From: RGIG1828 sp045541875
GTDB lineage: Bacteria; Bacillota; Clostridia; UMGS1810
DNA: 64,000 nt
NCBI GenBank assembly: GCA_045541875.1
Contig: JAZQJX010000074.1
Span: 1 to 64,000, forward strand
Direction of reading: 5' to 3'
Part shown: positions 41,655 through 50,566 of the stretch, piece by piece
Layout: every line of letters begins with the position of its first letter
Numbering within the stretch: the first letter of the stretch is position 1
Made by a program: the position numbers and the translations under genes
Notes under the pieces: generated by a model
Databases searched by the model: none
Seen by the model: the letters and a program-made list of their open reading frames with translations, nothing else
What the model was told of the DNA's origin: nothing

Positions 41655-42428
41655 ATGAAAATCATTGATGCACATATGCACGTTGGTGCCAACGTTGGTC
41701 GCATGGTTCCTGATCAATCGGTAGAGGCTTTGATTTCTGTTATGGACAAACTTGGAATTGAAAAATGTATTAGTGCAGGTGGTCTCACAATGAGAGGACG
41801 CTACGAGGAAGGCTTGTCCATTGATGGTGAATATTATGAAAAGAGTGGTGGTCGCATATATAGTTTCTTTGGCTACAGACCTCCATACTGCGAAGATGCA
41901 ATTTCCTGCATTCGTACACACAAGGGGGATCCTCGTTTTCGTGGTATTAAGATCCATCCGTCAATATCACAAATAAAAGCAACTGACGAGAGCTACCGAG
42001 CTTGCTGGGAAATTGCCAAAGAGCAGAATTTGCCAATTATGGCACACACGTGGGCAACGTCGAGTTATAATCCGGCTCAAACTTATGCCACTGCAGATTT
42101 GTTTGAAAAGTGGCTTCGTGAATATCCTGACGTCATCTTCGTATTCGGCCATTGCGGCGGCCGTTACAATGGTATCAAAGATGCTATAGAACTTGGTAAA
42201 AAGTACAAAAATGCCTACTTCGACATTACCGGTGATATTTGGTACAATGGCTTTGTTGAGGAAATGGTGGAACAAATTGGTAGTGATCGTATAGTCTATG
42301 GAAGTGATTATACTATGATTGAACAACGTCCGATGTTGGGGGTTGTGTTGGGGTCGAATATCTCGACTTTGGATAAGGAGAAAATTCTTTATCACACTGC
42401 CAATCGAATCTATTTTGGTCAGGAATAA
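41655..42428 (+). CDS. Amidohydrolase_2-family protein A
   Basis: The 257-aa protein has MKIIDAHMHVGANVGRM (HxH), FRGIKIHPSISQI, LPIMAHTWATSS, VFGHCGG and IVYGSDYTMIEQRP, the expected amidohydrolase_2 metal and catalytic motifs. In sugar-degradation clusters this family often acts as a lactonase, and lactonase or C-C hydrolase roles are equally possible here. AAAAAGGAG precedes the ATG. It is followed 13 nt later by a second member of the family. Confidence 0.83.
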   Translation: MKIIDAHMHVGANVGRMVPDQSVEALISVMDKLGIEKCISAGGLTMRGRYEEGLSIDGEYYEKSGGRIYSFFGYRPPYCEDAISCIRTHKGDPRFRGIKIHPSISQIKATDESYRACWEIAKEQNLPIMAHTWATSSYNPAQTYATADLFEKWLREYPDVIFVFGHCGGRYNGIKDAIELGKKYKNAYFDITGDIWYNGFVEEMVEQIGSDRIVYGSDYTMIEQRPMLGVVLGSNISTLDKEKILYHTANRIYFGQE

Positions 42429-42441
42429 GGGGGGCAGAACA

Positions 42442-43236
42442 ATGAGCGTACAAGAACATAGTGAATGCTTTAAAGAATGGATTGCTGACGCAGATATATT
42501 TGACATCGACATTTGGTGGGATCCCACCTTTGACGAAGGTTTTATCACTTTTGATGACTTTGAAAAGCAAATGCTTGCCTATGCTGAATATGGAATTACA
42601 AGCGGCATTATTTCTGCTATGGACGGAAAAAAATATGATTACATATACGCCAACAACCAATTAGCCGAGTTGTTACCAAAGGCTCCCGGGTTTTATGGCT
42701 GTATGACGTTGGTTCCGGAAGTTGCATACTGTGATGACAAAGGCGAGGCATACATTTGTTCGCTGATGGATAAGGGCTTTGTTGCGGCGCGTCTTTTCCC
42801 AAAGACATATATTCACTCTACACAGGAATACACCATTGGTCCACTGCTTGATACATTGGAAAAATTGGGTGTTCCACTCATGATTTGGCATATTGAGTGC
42901 ACCTGGGATGACTTTGATCGCATTTGCACCAATCACCCCAACCTCAGTGTTATTGTAGAGAGCCATGACCGTAAACTATTGTATCATGCCCGTGATTATG
43001 TTGGTTTGATGCGTAAACATAAGAATTTTTATGTTGAAACACACAATCTGGTATTGTTTGACGAGTTCAAGACATTGGATGACTATGGATGTGCTGAACA
43101 ACTTATTTATGGTTCTGACTATCCATATATGACACCTCATTTTTCGCTATATCCAATTAAGGAAGCAAATATATCTGATGAAAAGAAACAGAAGATTCTT
43201 GCCGGAACTGCACGGAAGATATTTCCGATAAAATAA
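42442..43236 (+). CDS. Amidohydrolase_2-family protein B (divergent)
   Basis: The 264-aa protein begins MSVQEHSECFKEWIADADIF, then DIDIWWDPTFDEGFITFDDF. The first metal site, normally HxH, reads DIDIWW, so the usual N-terminal His pair is missing. Later motifs remain: MIWHIECTWDDF, VIVESHDRKLLYH and LIYGSDYPYMTPHF. It may be a non-canonical or partner subunit of protein A. GGGGGG lies about 9 nt before ATG 42442. Longer readings overlap protein A in another frame. Confidence 0.75.
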   Translation: MSVQEHSECFKEWIADADIFDIDIWWDPTFDEGFITFDDFEKQMLAYAEYGITSGIISAMDGKKYDYIYANNQLAELLPKAPGFYGCMTLVPEVAYCDDKGEAYICSLMDKGFVAARLFPKTYIHSTQEYTIGPLLDTLEKLGVPLMIWHIECTWDDFDRICTNHPNLSVIVESHDRKLLYHARDYVGLMRKHKNFYVETHNLVLFDEFKTLDDYGCAEQLIYGSDYPYMTPHFSLYPIKEANISDEKKQKILAGTARKIFPIK

Positions 43237-43274
43237 ATGTACCCGATGATTAATAAAGAAAAGGAGAGATTATT

Positions 43275-44324
43275 GTGAGCGAAAAAAAGATAATTAAACC
43301 CAAACTGATGTGTGCCAGTGCCACTTTCAGTAATATGTGTGACCGATTTGTTAAAGGTGGTTATAAGAATGATGCATGGGTGCCCGCCAATTTGGATGAA
43401 AGATTAGAAGCTTTTGCTAAAGTGGGAAATATGCATGCCGTTGGTTATAGCTGGTTCTTGGATGTAGAGCCTGTTGACCCCATTCAATACAAAGATAAAC
43501 TTGCACAGTACGGATTCCGTGTGGGATGTGCTTGCCCTGCGAACTATATTGAGGCACACTGGAAATATGGAACTTTTGCTGCTCGTAATCCTCAGACACG
43601 TCGGGATATCATCGACTTGAGCAAGCGACATATGGATTGGGCAGAAGCAGCTGATGCAACTGATATTATGTTCTGGCTTGCCCACGATGGCTATAACTAT
43701 CCTTTCCAGGATCATTATGAAACTCATTGGGACTATCTGGCAGAAAGCCTGGCGGAGGTTTGCGCCTACAAGCCGGATATGAAGGTGACAGTGGAATATA
43801 AAAACTATGAGCCTCTGACACATCAGTATGCGGCAGACTTGGGCAAGGTAATGTTACTCTGCGACCGGGTAAATAAGATGACTGGACACGACAACTGTAA
43901 GGTAATCGTAGACTATGGTCACGCTTTGTTTGGCAATGAAAATCCGGCAGAAAGTGTGGCGCTTGCCAACTCCTATAATATGCTTGGCATGATTCATCTC
44001 AACGACAATATGGGACGTTTTGATGATGACCTGATTTTTGGTACCGTTAGTTTTTGGCAGGGGCTGGAATTCTTCTGGAAATTATTGCAGATTGGTTATA
44101 TCAACGAGGATATCAACAACAAGGAAGGTTGGTTTGTGATGGACAACTGGCCTGCTCGTATGGATGGCGTGGAAGCTACCACCGAATTTATTAATATTGT
44201 GCATCATATGGTTAATCTGGCTGCTTCGCTTCCTGCTGATGAGATTCGCGAGCTGCAGGCGCGTGATGGCAATCCGCCGCATATTTATAAGATATTGCGT
44301 GAGTATGTGTTGAAAGAAATTTAA
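43275..44324 (+). CDS. Xylose-isomerase-like TIM-barrel protein (sugar isomerase/epimerase)
   Basis: The 349-aa protein has the metal-binding Glu/Asp/His set of this superfamily: TVEYKNYEPLTHQYAADLGK, VIVDYGHALFGNENPAES, MIHLNDNMGRFDDDLIFGTV and FVMDNWPARMDG. The NDNxxxxDDDLxxG segment resembles the L-rhamnose isomerase of the RhaI type, which fits the adjacent rhamnulokinase-like gene. Start is GTG at 43275, with AAGGAGAG 6 nt upstream. Confidence 0.82.
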   Translation: MSEKKIIKPKLMCASATFSNMCDRFVKGGYKNDAWVPANLDERLEAFAKVGNMHAVGYSWFLDVEPVDPIQYKDKLAQYGFRVGCACPANYIEAHWKYGTFAARNPQTRRDIIDLSKRHMDWAEAADATDIMFWLAHDGYNYPFQDHYETHWDYLAESLAEVCAYKPDMKVTVEYKNYEPLTHQYAADLGKVMLLCDRVNKMTGHDNCKVIVDYGHALFGNENPAESVALANSYNMLGMIHLNDNMGRFDDDLIFGTVSFWQGLEFFWKLLQIGYINEDINNKEGWFVMDNWPARMDGVEATTEFINIVHHMVNLAASLPADEIRELQARDGNPPHIYKILREYVLKEI

Positions 44325-44370
44325 GAAAATAGTATATGAAAAAGTGGCAGTTTATTTGACTGTATAATTG

Positions 44371-44413
44371 ACATCTCCCTTTATGATTAACAGACAAGGG
44401 GGATGTTTTTTTT
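44371..44413 (+). terminator. Terminator of the kinase operon
   Basis: Arms ACATCtCCCTT and AAGGGgGATGT are followed by TTTTTTTT. Confidence 0.85.
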
Positions 44414-44515
44414 GCTCATTAGTGTTGTTTCGCTTATTTATGCGAAAATATCCAATAATAACCAAAAACAAAGCCAAAACAAAGTAAAAAGAAACTAAAT
44501 AAAAATAAATTACTA

Positions 44516-44544
44516 TTGACAAAGGTGGCATTTTATTATATAAT
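44516..44544 (+). promoter_or_regulatory. Consensus SigA promoter of the aminotransferase transcript
   Basis: TTGACA, 17 nt, TATAAT in an A-rich stretch, about 80 nt upstream of the aminotransferase start. Confidence 0.9.
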
Positions 44545-44623
44545 ATTTTTGCGATTAAAAGATAATTAAAACACAAAAATGTGTCAATCTGACGCTACTA
44601 TTAAGAATATGGAGGTTTTTTTC

Positions 44624-45952
44624 GTGGATTCATTGCTTGAAAAAGTTTACAGTATTCAGCCCGAGGACATGGATGAATACAAAAAACATCTGATGGTGGG
44701 TGGCGGAAGTCCCGGTCCGTGCCTTGTAAAAGGTAAAGGAATCCGTGTATCGGATATAAACGGCAAAGAGTATATCGACTGTACATCACAAAGCTGGGCT
44801 TTATATTTGGGTCATGGAAATGACGAAATCAGAGATACGGTATACGAGCATATGGGAAATACCGGTCACATACATCAGGGATTTGACACAAAGCCCCGTT
44901 TTGCACTTGCAAAAAAACTTGCAGAACTGGCACCGAAGAACCTGAACCGTGTATCTTTTACGGTAGGAGGAGGTCCTGCAATTGAAGCTGCTATGAAAAT
45001 AGCGCTCAAGAACAGACCAGGGGCACGCAGATTTTTAACATTAAAGGATGCGTACCATGGCACAACACTCTCAACTGCAGGTGCTTCATGGATTTCAACA
45101 AAAGCGGCAGGTGAATTCACCGGATATCAGAATTTTTCCCGATGCTTAAATGATGTATTTACGCGTATCCCAAATCCATATTTGTATCAGTGGGATATGA
45201 CTGATAACCCTGAAGATTGTATTGACTACTGCCTTAAGGTTGCAAGAGAAACTTTGATAAACGGAGTGTGCGGACCTGTTGCCGGTATTATTGTTGAACC
45301 AATCCAGGCAAGCGGAGGTCAGATACCGCTTCCGAAACGCTATTTGCAGGGACTGCGCGCGCTTTGTGATGAAATGGGTTGTCTGTTGATTTTTGATGAA
45401 ATTCAGACATATTGCAGAATCGGCAGCTTCTTTGCAGCTAATTATTATGATGTTGAGCCTGATATTATTTGTTTGGGCAAAGCTCTCGGAGCAGGCTTTC
45501 CAATTGCCGCAGTTATCATTCACGACCGTTTAAAAGGCTTTGAAATAACTGGTGAAGAACTTCACACATTTGCAAACAACAGTATTTCACAAATTGCTGC
45601 ATTAAAACAAATTGATATTATTGAAAGAGATAACCTTCTTGAAAACGCAAATATTGTAGGTAAGCACATTGCCGACAGATTAGCCGTGATGCAAAAAGAA
45701 ATACCGCAGATTGGCGATATTCGTCAGGTTGGATTACATATTGGAATTGAGATGGTAGAGGACCCTGTAACAAAAGAGCCTAATAAGAAAGCCGGCGAGA
45801 TTAAGTCAAAAGCAATGGAAAACGGAATGATTCTCGGTACAGGCGGTTTCAGAAAAAATATTCTTAAAATTAAGCCGCCATTGATCACAACATTGGAAGA
45901 GGCCGACGAGATTTGTGACATCTTCTACAAAACCTTGAAGGAAGTTCTGTAA
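44624..45952 (+). CDS. Class III pyridoxal-phosphate aminotransferase
   Basis: The 442-aa protein has the family pattern GKEYIDCTSQSWALYLGHGN, FTVGGGPAIEAAMKIALKNR, DAYHGTTLSTAGASW, GIIVEPIQASGG and CLLIFDEIQTYCRIG. The PLP-lysine region is ICLGKALGAGFPIAAVI. Substrate may be an omega-amino acid or an amino/keto sugar acid; the sequence does not decide. The start is GTG at 44624, 8 nt after GGAGG; the ATGs upstream have no ribosome binding site. An SDR gene follows by 21 nt. Confidence 0.9.
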   Translation: MDSLLEKVYSIQPEDMDEYKKHLMVGGGSPGPCLVKGKGIRVSDINGKEYIDCTSQSWALYLGHGNDEIRDTVYEHMGNTGHIHQGFDTKPRFALAKKLAELAPKNLNRVSFTVGGGPAIEAAMKIALKNRPGARRFLTLKDAYHGTTLSTAGASWISTKAAGEFTGYQNFSRCLNDVFTRIPNPYLYQWDMTDNPEDCIDYCLKVARETLINGVCGPVAGIIVEPIQASGGQIPLPKRYLQGLRALCDEMGCLLIFDEIQTYCRIGSFFAANYYDVEPDIICLGKALGAGFPIAAVIIHDRLKGFEITGEELHTFANNSISQIAALKQIDIIERDNLLENANIVGKHIADRLAVMQKEIPQIGDIRQVGLHIGIEMVEDPVTKEPNKKAGEIKSKAMENGMILGTGGFRKNILKIKPPLITTLEEADEICDIFYKTLKEVL

Positions 45953-45973
45953 GTTAAAGGAGAATAAACTTAT

Positions 45974-46747
45974 ATGTTCGAAATATCATTAAAAGGTAAG
46001 ACCGCTTTGGTAACCGGCGGTGCCAGAGGTATTGGTGCCCAAATTTGTAAGCAGATGGCAAAAGCGGGCGCTAGGATTATTGTGAATTACTACAACTGCG
46101 ATGCAGACCGTGAGGCACTTAAGACTTTGGTTCCATTGCTGGAGGAAAATGGCGTTGAGGTTCTGACCTGCATGGCAGATGTGGCAAACGAGGACGAAGT
46201 CAATGCCATGATGAAAGAGGCAGAGAAATTTGGCGGTGTGGATGTATTGGTTCACAATGCGGGCATTACTCCAGTTGCAAAGATTGAGGAAATGAGCACC
46301 GAAGTGTGGCGCAGAGCCATGGGAGTTATTCTGGACGGAGCCTTTTTCCTCACACGAGGTGCACTTCCTCATATGCTTGAGCAAGGTAAGGGTAACTTTA
46401 TCATGGTAACAACCAACTGCACTGTCAACGGCGGTGGCGGAAGTGCTGCTTATCCTGCGGCAAAGTGTGGCGTAGAGGGTTTGGTAAAGCAGCTTGCCTA
46501 TGAATATGCAGGAAAGGGAATCCGGGCAAACGTGATTCGTCCTGCGGTTATTGATACGGATTTGTTGAGACAACGATATCCCTCCGATGAGGAAATTGCC
46601 GAATACGGGAAAAGACTTCCCGTAGGTCATGTCGGAACAGCGGAGGATATTGCAAATGTGGCAGTTTTTCTGGCATCGGATATATCCGAGTATATCTGCG
46701 GTGAAAGTATTCTTGTAGATGGCGGAAGAACCTACTACAAAAAATGA
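45974..46747 (+). CDS. Short-chain dehydrogenase/reductase
   Basis: The 257-aa classical SDR has TALVTGGARGIGAQICKQMA, ADVANEDEVNAMM, LVHNAGITPVAKIEE (NAG) and AAYPAAKCGVEGL (YxxxK). The usual catalytic Ser region reads VTTNCTVNGGGG, so Thr may stand in for Ser. It ends GESILVDGGRTYY, as in sugar and 3-oxoacyl reductases. AAAGGAG precedes the ATG. It is encoded after the aminotransferase and just before the exported lyase. Confidence 0.9.
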   Translation: MFEISLKGKTALVTGGARGIGAQICKQMAKAGARIIVNYYNCDADREALKTLVPLLEENGVEVLTCMADVANEDEVNAMMKEAEKFGGVDVLVHNAGITPVAKIEEMSTEVWRRAMGVILDGAFFLTRGALPHMLEQGKGNFIMVTTNCTVNGGGGSAAYPAAKCGVEGLVKQLAYEYAGKGIRANVIRPAVIDTDLLRQRYPSDEEIAEYGKRLPVGHVGTAEDIANVAVFLASDISEYICGESILVDGGRTYYKK

Positions 46748-46799
46748 TTAAATAACGAAAAAACAATAAAAATAACGAAAAATGAGGAGGGAACAATGC

Positions 46800-49700
46800 A
46801 TGCTTAAATATGGCAAAAGATTCATAAGTTCTTTGCTTGTAGTCGCTATGCTTATCTCGGGATTGATAACTGTTGCTTTTGCAGAAGAAAGCAGCCAGGC
46901 AGACAAAGTAATTATGATAGATGATTTTCAATCCTACGTTGTAGGCGCATCGACAGTCAGCGGCTACAGTTGCGTTACGAAAGGCAATGAGTGGAAGATT
47001 AAAGAGGAAGACGGCAATAAGTTCTATGCCATGACCGTTAACACTTCCAGCGATGCCTACTTTAACGGTACCCTCCCCGAAGTGTTGGGGGGAAAGTTTG
47101 TATTCCAGTTTGATATCAGGTTCCGTGATTACGGCCCCGTTGAAAAATTGTTGTATTTTGCTGCCGATGGTGGAGGAGATATTTTCACAATTAAATTCAA
47201 CGCCGACGGAACAATGACAACAAATGACGGTACCTTCATTGCGAACTATGCGCTGAATAAATTCTATACAGTTACATTGGAAATGGATGCTGACAAAGAC
47301 ACAATGAGTGTCAAGTTCAACAATAAATGGAGACGTCTCAATCATCCCGTGGATGTCAGACCCATAAAACAATTCAGATTCCATATGAGATATCCCTCCG
47401 GTGTAAGCACAGTAGATTTCGATAATTTATTGATATACACAGGAAAGTACAGAACTATTGACTTAACTTCAAGCGTACCAACAACCGGAGAAACTGAAAA
47501 TACAGTTTCTTATGAGATTAAGAAGGACATATGTGCAATGTACGTTGGCAAGAGCAGTACTCTTGTAAGAGGCGAGCAGGTATATATGGCACCCGGAGAC
47601 GATGTGGTTGTTCCCTATAAGAACGGTGATATTAAAATGATTCCCGTTAGCCACTTTGTAAGCACTTTAGGTGGCAAAACAGTATGGAACAGTGAGGATC
47701 AATCTGCAACCATGACTGCCAGAGGAAAAAACGTTACAATTTATCAGAACAGCCAGAAGTGCCTTGTTGACGGTGTTGAACGTACTCTGTCCTGTGCGGC
47801 ACAGATAGGCCCCGGCAACGCAATGTGCGCTCCTGCAAAGGATCTTTGCGAAATCTTTGATCAGTTCTTCCATGAAGAAATAAACGGTCTTATTATATAC
47901 AGCGATAATGACTACAGCAAAGAGCTGGACTGGACAACCAATTTGAAGGTTATGCGTAACATCTGCGAAAGCTTCATGTTTGATGATGTTACCGGTGAAG
48001 AGATGTCAGCTATGATTGAAGCAAAACATCCGGGCAATCATCACCCACGTCTTATTATGACAGAAGAAAAATTTGCAAAAATCCGTGCTGAAATCAATGA
48101 CCCTAATGGCGATGAAGTATACAAGAAACTGTTCCAGCTTCTCAAGAAGAATTGTGACAAATTTATGGAAGAGACAACATCGGGTTATGAAATCAGAGAC
48201 GGTATCAGACTTTTTAATGTTGCAGTAGAAAACGGCGACAGGATGCTTAGCCTTGCGCTTATGTACAATCTGACCGGTGATGAAAAATATGCCCGTCGTG
48301 CATATGAGGAAATGTATGTTTCATCATGTTTTGTAGACTTCAATCCCTACCACTTCCTTGATGTAGGATTATTGGCATCATATCTTGGTCTTTCATATGA
48401 CTGGATGTATAACTGGATGGATGACAGTCAGAGAAGAAAAATCAGAGAATCAATTGTAAAAAAAGGTGTATATCCCATAATAGAAGACTTTGACAATCTT
48501 CCCAGAAAACGTTCCTGGGACTGGAGAGGCGAACTTGCGGATAACTGGTGTCTTGTAATCAGCGGTGTATGCGTAGGTGCTATGGCTGTTGTTGATGAAA
48601 CTGAAGGCCTCGACAGAATCAACTGTGAACGTGCAATGGAACAGACACTTATTGATATGAGAAGAGCGCTCAGTCTCTTTGCTCCCTATGGTGCTTATGA
48701 AGAAGGCTTTGGTTACTGGGACCTTGCAATGCGTTATTTTGTACAGACACTTTGTGCACTTGATACCGCTATCGGCAAAGATTTTGGTTATAAAGATGTA
48801 GTCGGAATGGAAATGACAGACCAGTTTATACGTGCTACGAATGGTTCTGTTTCCATATTTGCATACCATGACGGTAATAGTGGTGAAGTCTTCTGGCCTT
48901 CTCCCATTATGTGGCTTGCGTCCGCATTCAACAAGCCTGATATTGCCAAACCCCGTGTTGATGCAATTATGAAGGGTGATGCGAATAAAACGCAGCTGAT
49001 ATGGGATATATATCTTTATGATCCCATATTCAACCAGTCGCACGATTCCGCAAGTGCTCTTGACACTGCTCTTCCCATTGCAGAGATTGCAACCATGAGG
49101 AGCGGATTTGACCAGGATGATATGTGGCTTGGATTCCACTGCGATAATCCTATGGGCGACGGCGGCGGACACGACCATATGGACTGTGGTGTATTTGTGC
49201 TTGACTCCCAGGGTGTCAACTGGTTTGAAGACCTTGGTAAAGATGATTATAATATAAGCAACTACGCACATTGCTATCGTAAAAGAGGCGAAGGACACAA
49301 TGTTGTAATCTTTAATCCCACATCGGACTATTCCTTCAAGAAAGGTGGTAGCGCCAACCTTGAAAAAACCGAGTTTGCTGAATGTGGTGGCTATGCAATC
49401 GGAAACCTTGACAATGCGTACAGAGATGATATAGGTGTTATAAGTTATAAGCGTGGTGCGAAACTGGATGACCTCAGAAGAGTTGCTACAATTCAGGACG
49501 AAATCAGACTTTCCGCTCCTGCTGAAATGTACTGGTTTGCTCATACGAAAGCAGATATTGATGTTGCAAAAGACGGTAAATCAGCAATTCTTTCATATAA
49601 CGGAAAGAAACTTCTTGCAAAAATAGTAAATGGTGATGGTGCAACCTTCTCGGTAATGGATGCAAAGCCCCTTCCCACATCACCCCAGATTCCCGAACAG

Positions 49701-50534
49701 AACCCCAACAACAGCGTAAGAAAACTTACTATTCATATGCCTTCGGTTCAGGAAATTGACCTTTGCGTAAGTTTTGCAGACTATACTGAAGCATATTATG
49801 AAGGACTTTATAATTTTGAGTATATTCCTATATCACAGTGGAAGGCTCCCGAAGGTGAAATGCCGGATACTTCCTATGCAGAACTTACAGGTATCTACCT
49901 TGACGGCAAACTTATTGAAGACTTTGATCCTCATAAGTTTGAATACTACTTTGAATCTGATAGCTTAGATGATCTCAACAAGGTGATTACAGCTACAGGC
50001 GAGGGTGAAGTTCTTGTATCGCCTGCACTAAATCCTCTTGGATCAAGAACAGTTCTTGCAAAGGGTATAGGTACGCAGAGACCCAGAGCCTATGTTTTGA
50101 AATTCAACCTCAGACCCACACCCGGCGAGCCGGAAGGAAAGACGGTTATCAAGCCTGTTGATATTAAGGTTAGCCACACTCCGCAGGCACAGAACGTTGC
50201 AGCAAACCTTGCAGATGATAAGCTTGATACCAAGTGGGCAGCTATTGGTATCCAGTGGCTTGAGTATGACCTTGGCTCAGTAAAAGACCTTGACAGTTTG
50301 GGTATCGTATTTTTGGAAAGTACCACAAGAACTGCACAGTTCGAAATCTTGACCTCTGAAGATGGTGAAAACTATACTCAATGGTTCGATGGTGATTCAC
50401 TAAATACTCCCGAATTTGCAAACCATAAACTCCCGGGTGCAAAAGCACGTTATGTAAAGGTAATTGTAAAAGGTTATGACAACTCTACTGATAATTGGAA
50501 TTCCGTAATGGAAGTAAGAGTTTACGGAAAATAA
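46800..50534 (+). CDS. Exported multidomain heparinase II/III-like protein
   Basis: The 1244-aa protein has a signal peptide (LLVVAMLISGLITVAFAEES). Residues about 30-220 form a jelly-roll domain (FVFQFDIRFRDYGPVEKLLY). Residues about 240-370 form a stalk-like domain. The heparinase core lies at about 370-990, clearly paralogous to the protein at 34907 (shared MRNICESFMF, NHHPRL, SGYEIRDGIRL, GELADNWCLVISGV). The heparinase motif here is GHDHMDCGVFVLDSQG and RGEGHNVVIFN. A beta domain (about 1025-1105) and a C-terminal discoidin-like domain (NLADDKLDTKWAAIGIQWLE, YVKVIVKGYDN) end the protein. GAGGAGGG precedes ATG 46800. No cell-wall anchor is evident. Confidence 0.88.
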   Translation: MLKYGKRFISSLLVVAMLISGLITVAFAEESSQADKVIMIDDFQSYVVGASTVSGYSCVTKGNEWKIKEEDGNKFYAMTVNTSSDAYFNGTLPEVLGGKFVFQFDIRFRDYGPVEKLLYFAADGGGDIFTIKFNADGTMTTNDGTFIANYALNKFYTVTLEMDADKDTMSVKFNNKWRRLNHPVDVRPIKQFRFHMRYPSGVSTVDFDNLLIYTGKYRTIDLTSSVPTTGETENTVSYEIKKDICAMYVGKSSTLVRGEQVYMAPGDDVVVPYKNGDIKMIPVSHFVSTLGGKTVWNSEDQSATMTARGKNVTIYQNSQKCLVDGVERTLSCAAQIGPGNAMCAPAKDLCEIFDQFFHEEINGLIIYSDNDYSKELDWTTNLKVMRNICESFMFDDVTGEEMSAMIEAKHPGNHHPRLIMTEEKFAKIRAEINDPNGDEVYKKLFQLLKKNCDKFMEETTSGYEIRDGIRLFNVAVENGDRMLSLALMYNLTGDEKYARRAYEEMYVSSCFVDFNPYHFLDVGLLASYLGLSYDWMYNWMDDSQRRKIRESIVKKGVYPIIEDFDNLPRKRSWDWRGELADNWCLVISGVCVGAMAVVDETEGLDRINCERAMEQTLIDMRRALSLFAPYGAYEEGFGYWDLAMRYFVQTLCALDTAIGKDFGYKDVVGMEMTDQFIRATNGSVSIFAYHDGNSGEVFWPSPIMWLASAFNKPDIAKPRVDAIMKGDANKTQLIWDIYLYDPIFNQSHDSASALDTALPIAEIATMRSGFDQDDMWLGFHCDNPMGDGGGHDHMDCGVFVLDSQGVNWFEDLGKDDYNISNYAHCYRKRGEGHNVVIFNPTSDYSFKKGGSANLEKTEFAECGGYAIGNLDNAYRDDIGVISYKRGAKLDDLRRVATIQDEIRLSAPAEMYWFAHTKADIDVAKDGKSAILSYNGKKLLAKIVNGDGATFSVMDAKPLPTSPQIPEQNPNNSVRKLTIHMPSVQEIDLCVSFADYTEAYYEGLYNFEYIPISQWKAPEGEMPDTSYAELTGIYLDGKLIEDFDPHKFEYYFESDSLDDLNKVITATGEGEVLVSPALNPLGSRTVLAKGIGTQRPRAYVLKFNLRPTPGEPEGKTVIKPVDIKVSHTPQAQNVAANLADDKLDTKWAAIGIQWLEYDLGSVKDLDSLGIVFLESTTRTAQFEILTSEDGENYTQWFDGDSLNTPEFANHKLPGAKARYVKVIVKGYDNSTDNWNSVMEVRVYGK

Positions 50535-50566
50535 TTCTTTTATACAAACAGGGAAGGAATGAAATA

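Noticed and set aside
46548..47384. Minus-strand open frame of 278 codons over the SDR/lyase junction
   Set aside because: It spans two unrelated plus-strand genes and their intergenic ribosome binding site. Composition is typical of an antisense shadow.
48450..49544. Long minus-strand open frame (364 codons) inside the exported lyase gene
   Set aside because: It is antisense to a well-supported gene with domain motifs. Its protein has low-complexity composition, no ribosome binding site and no recognisable family.
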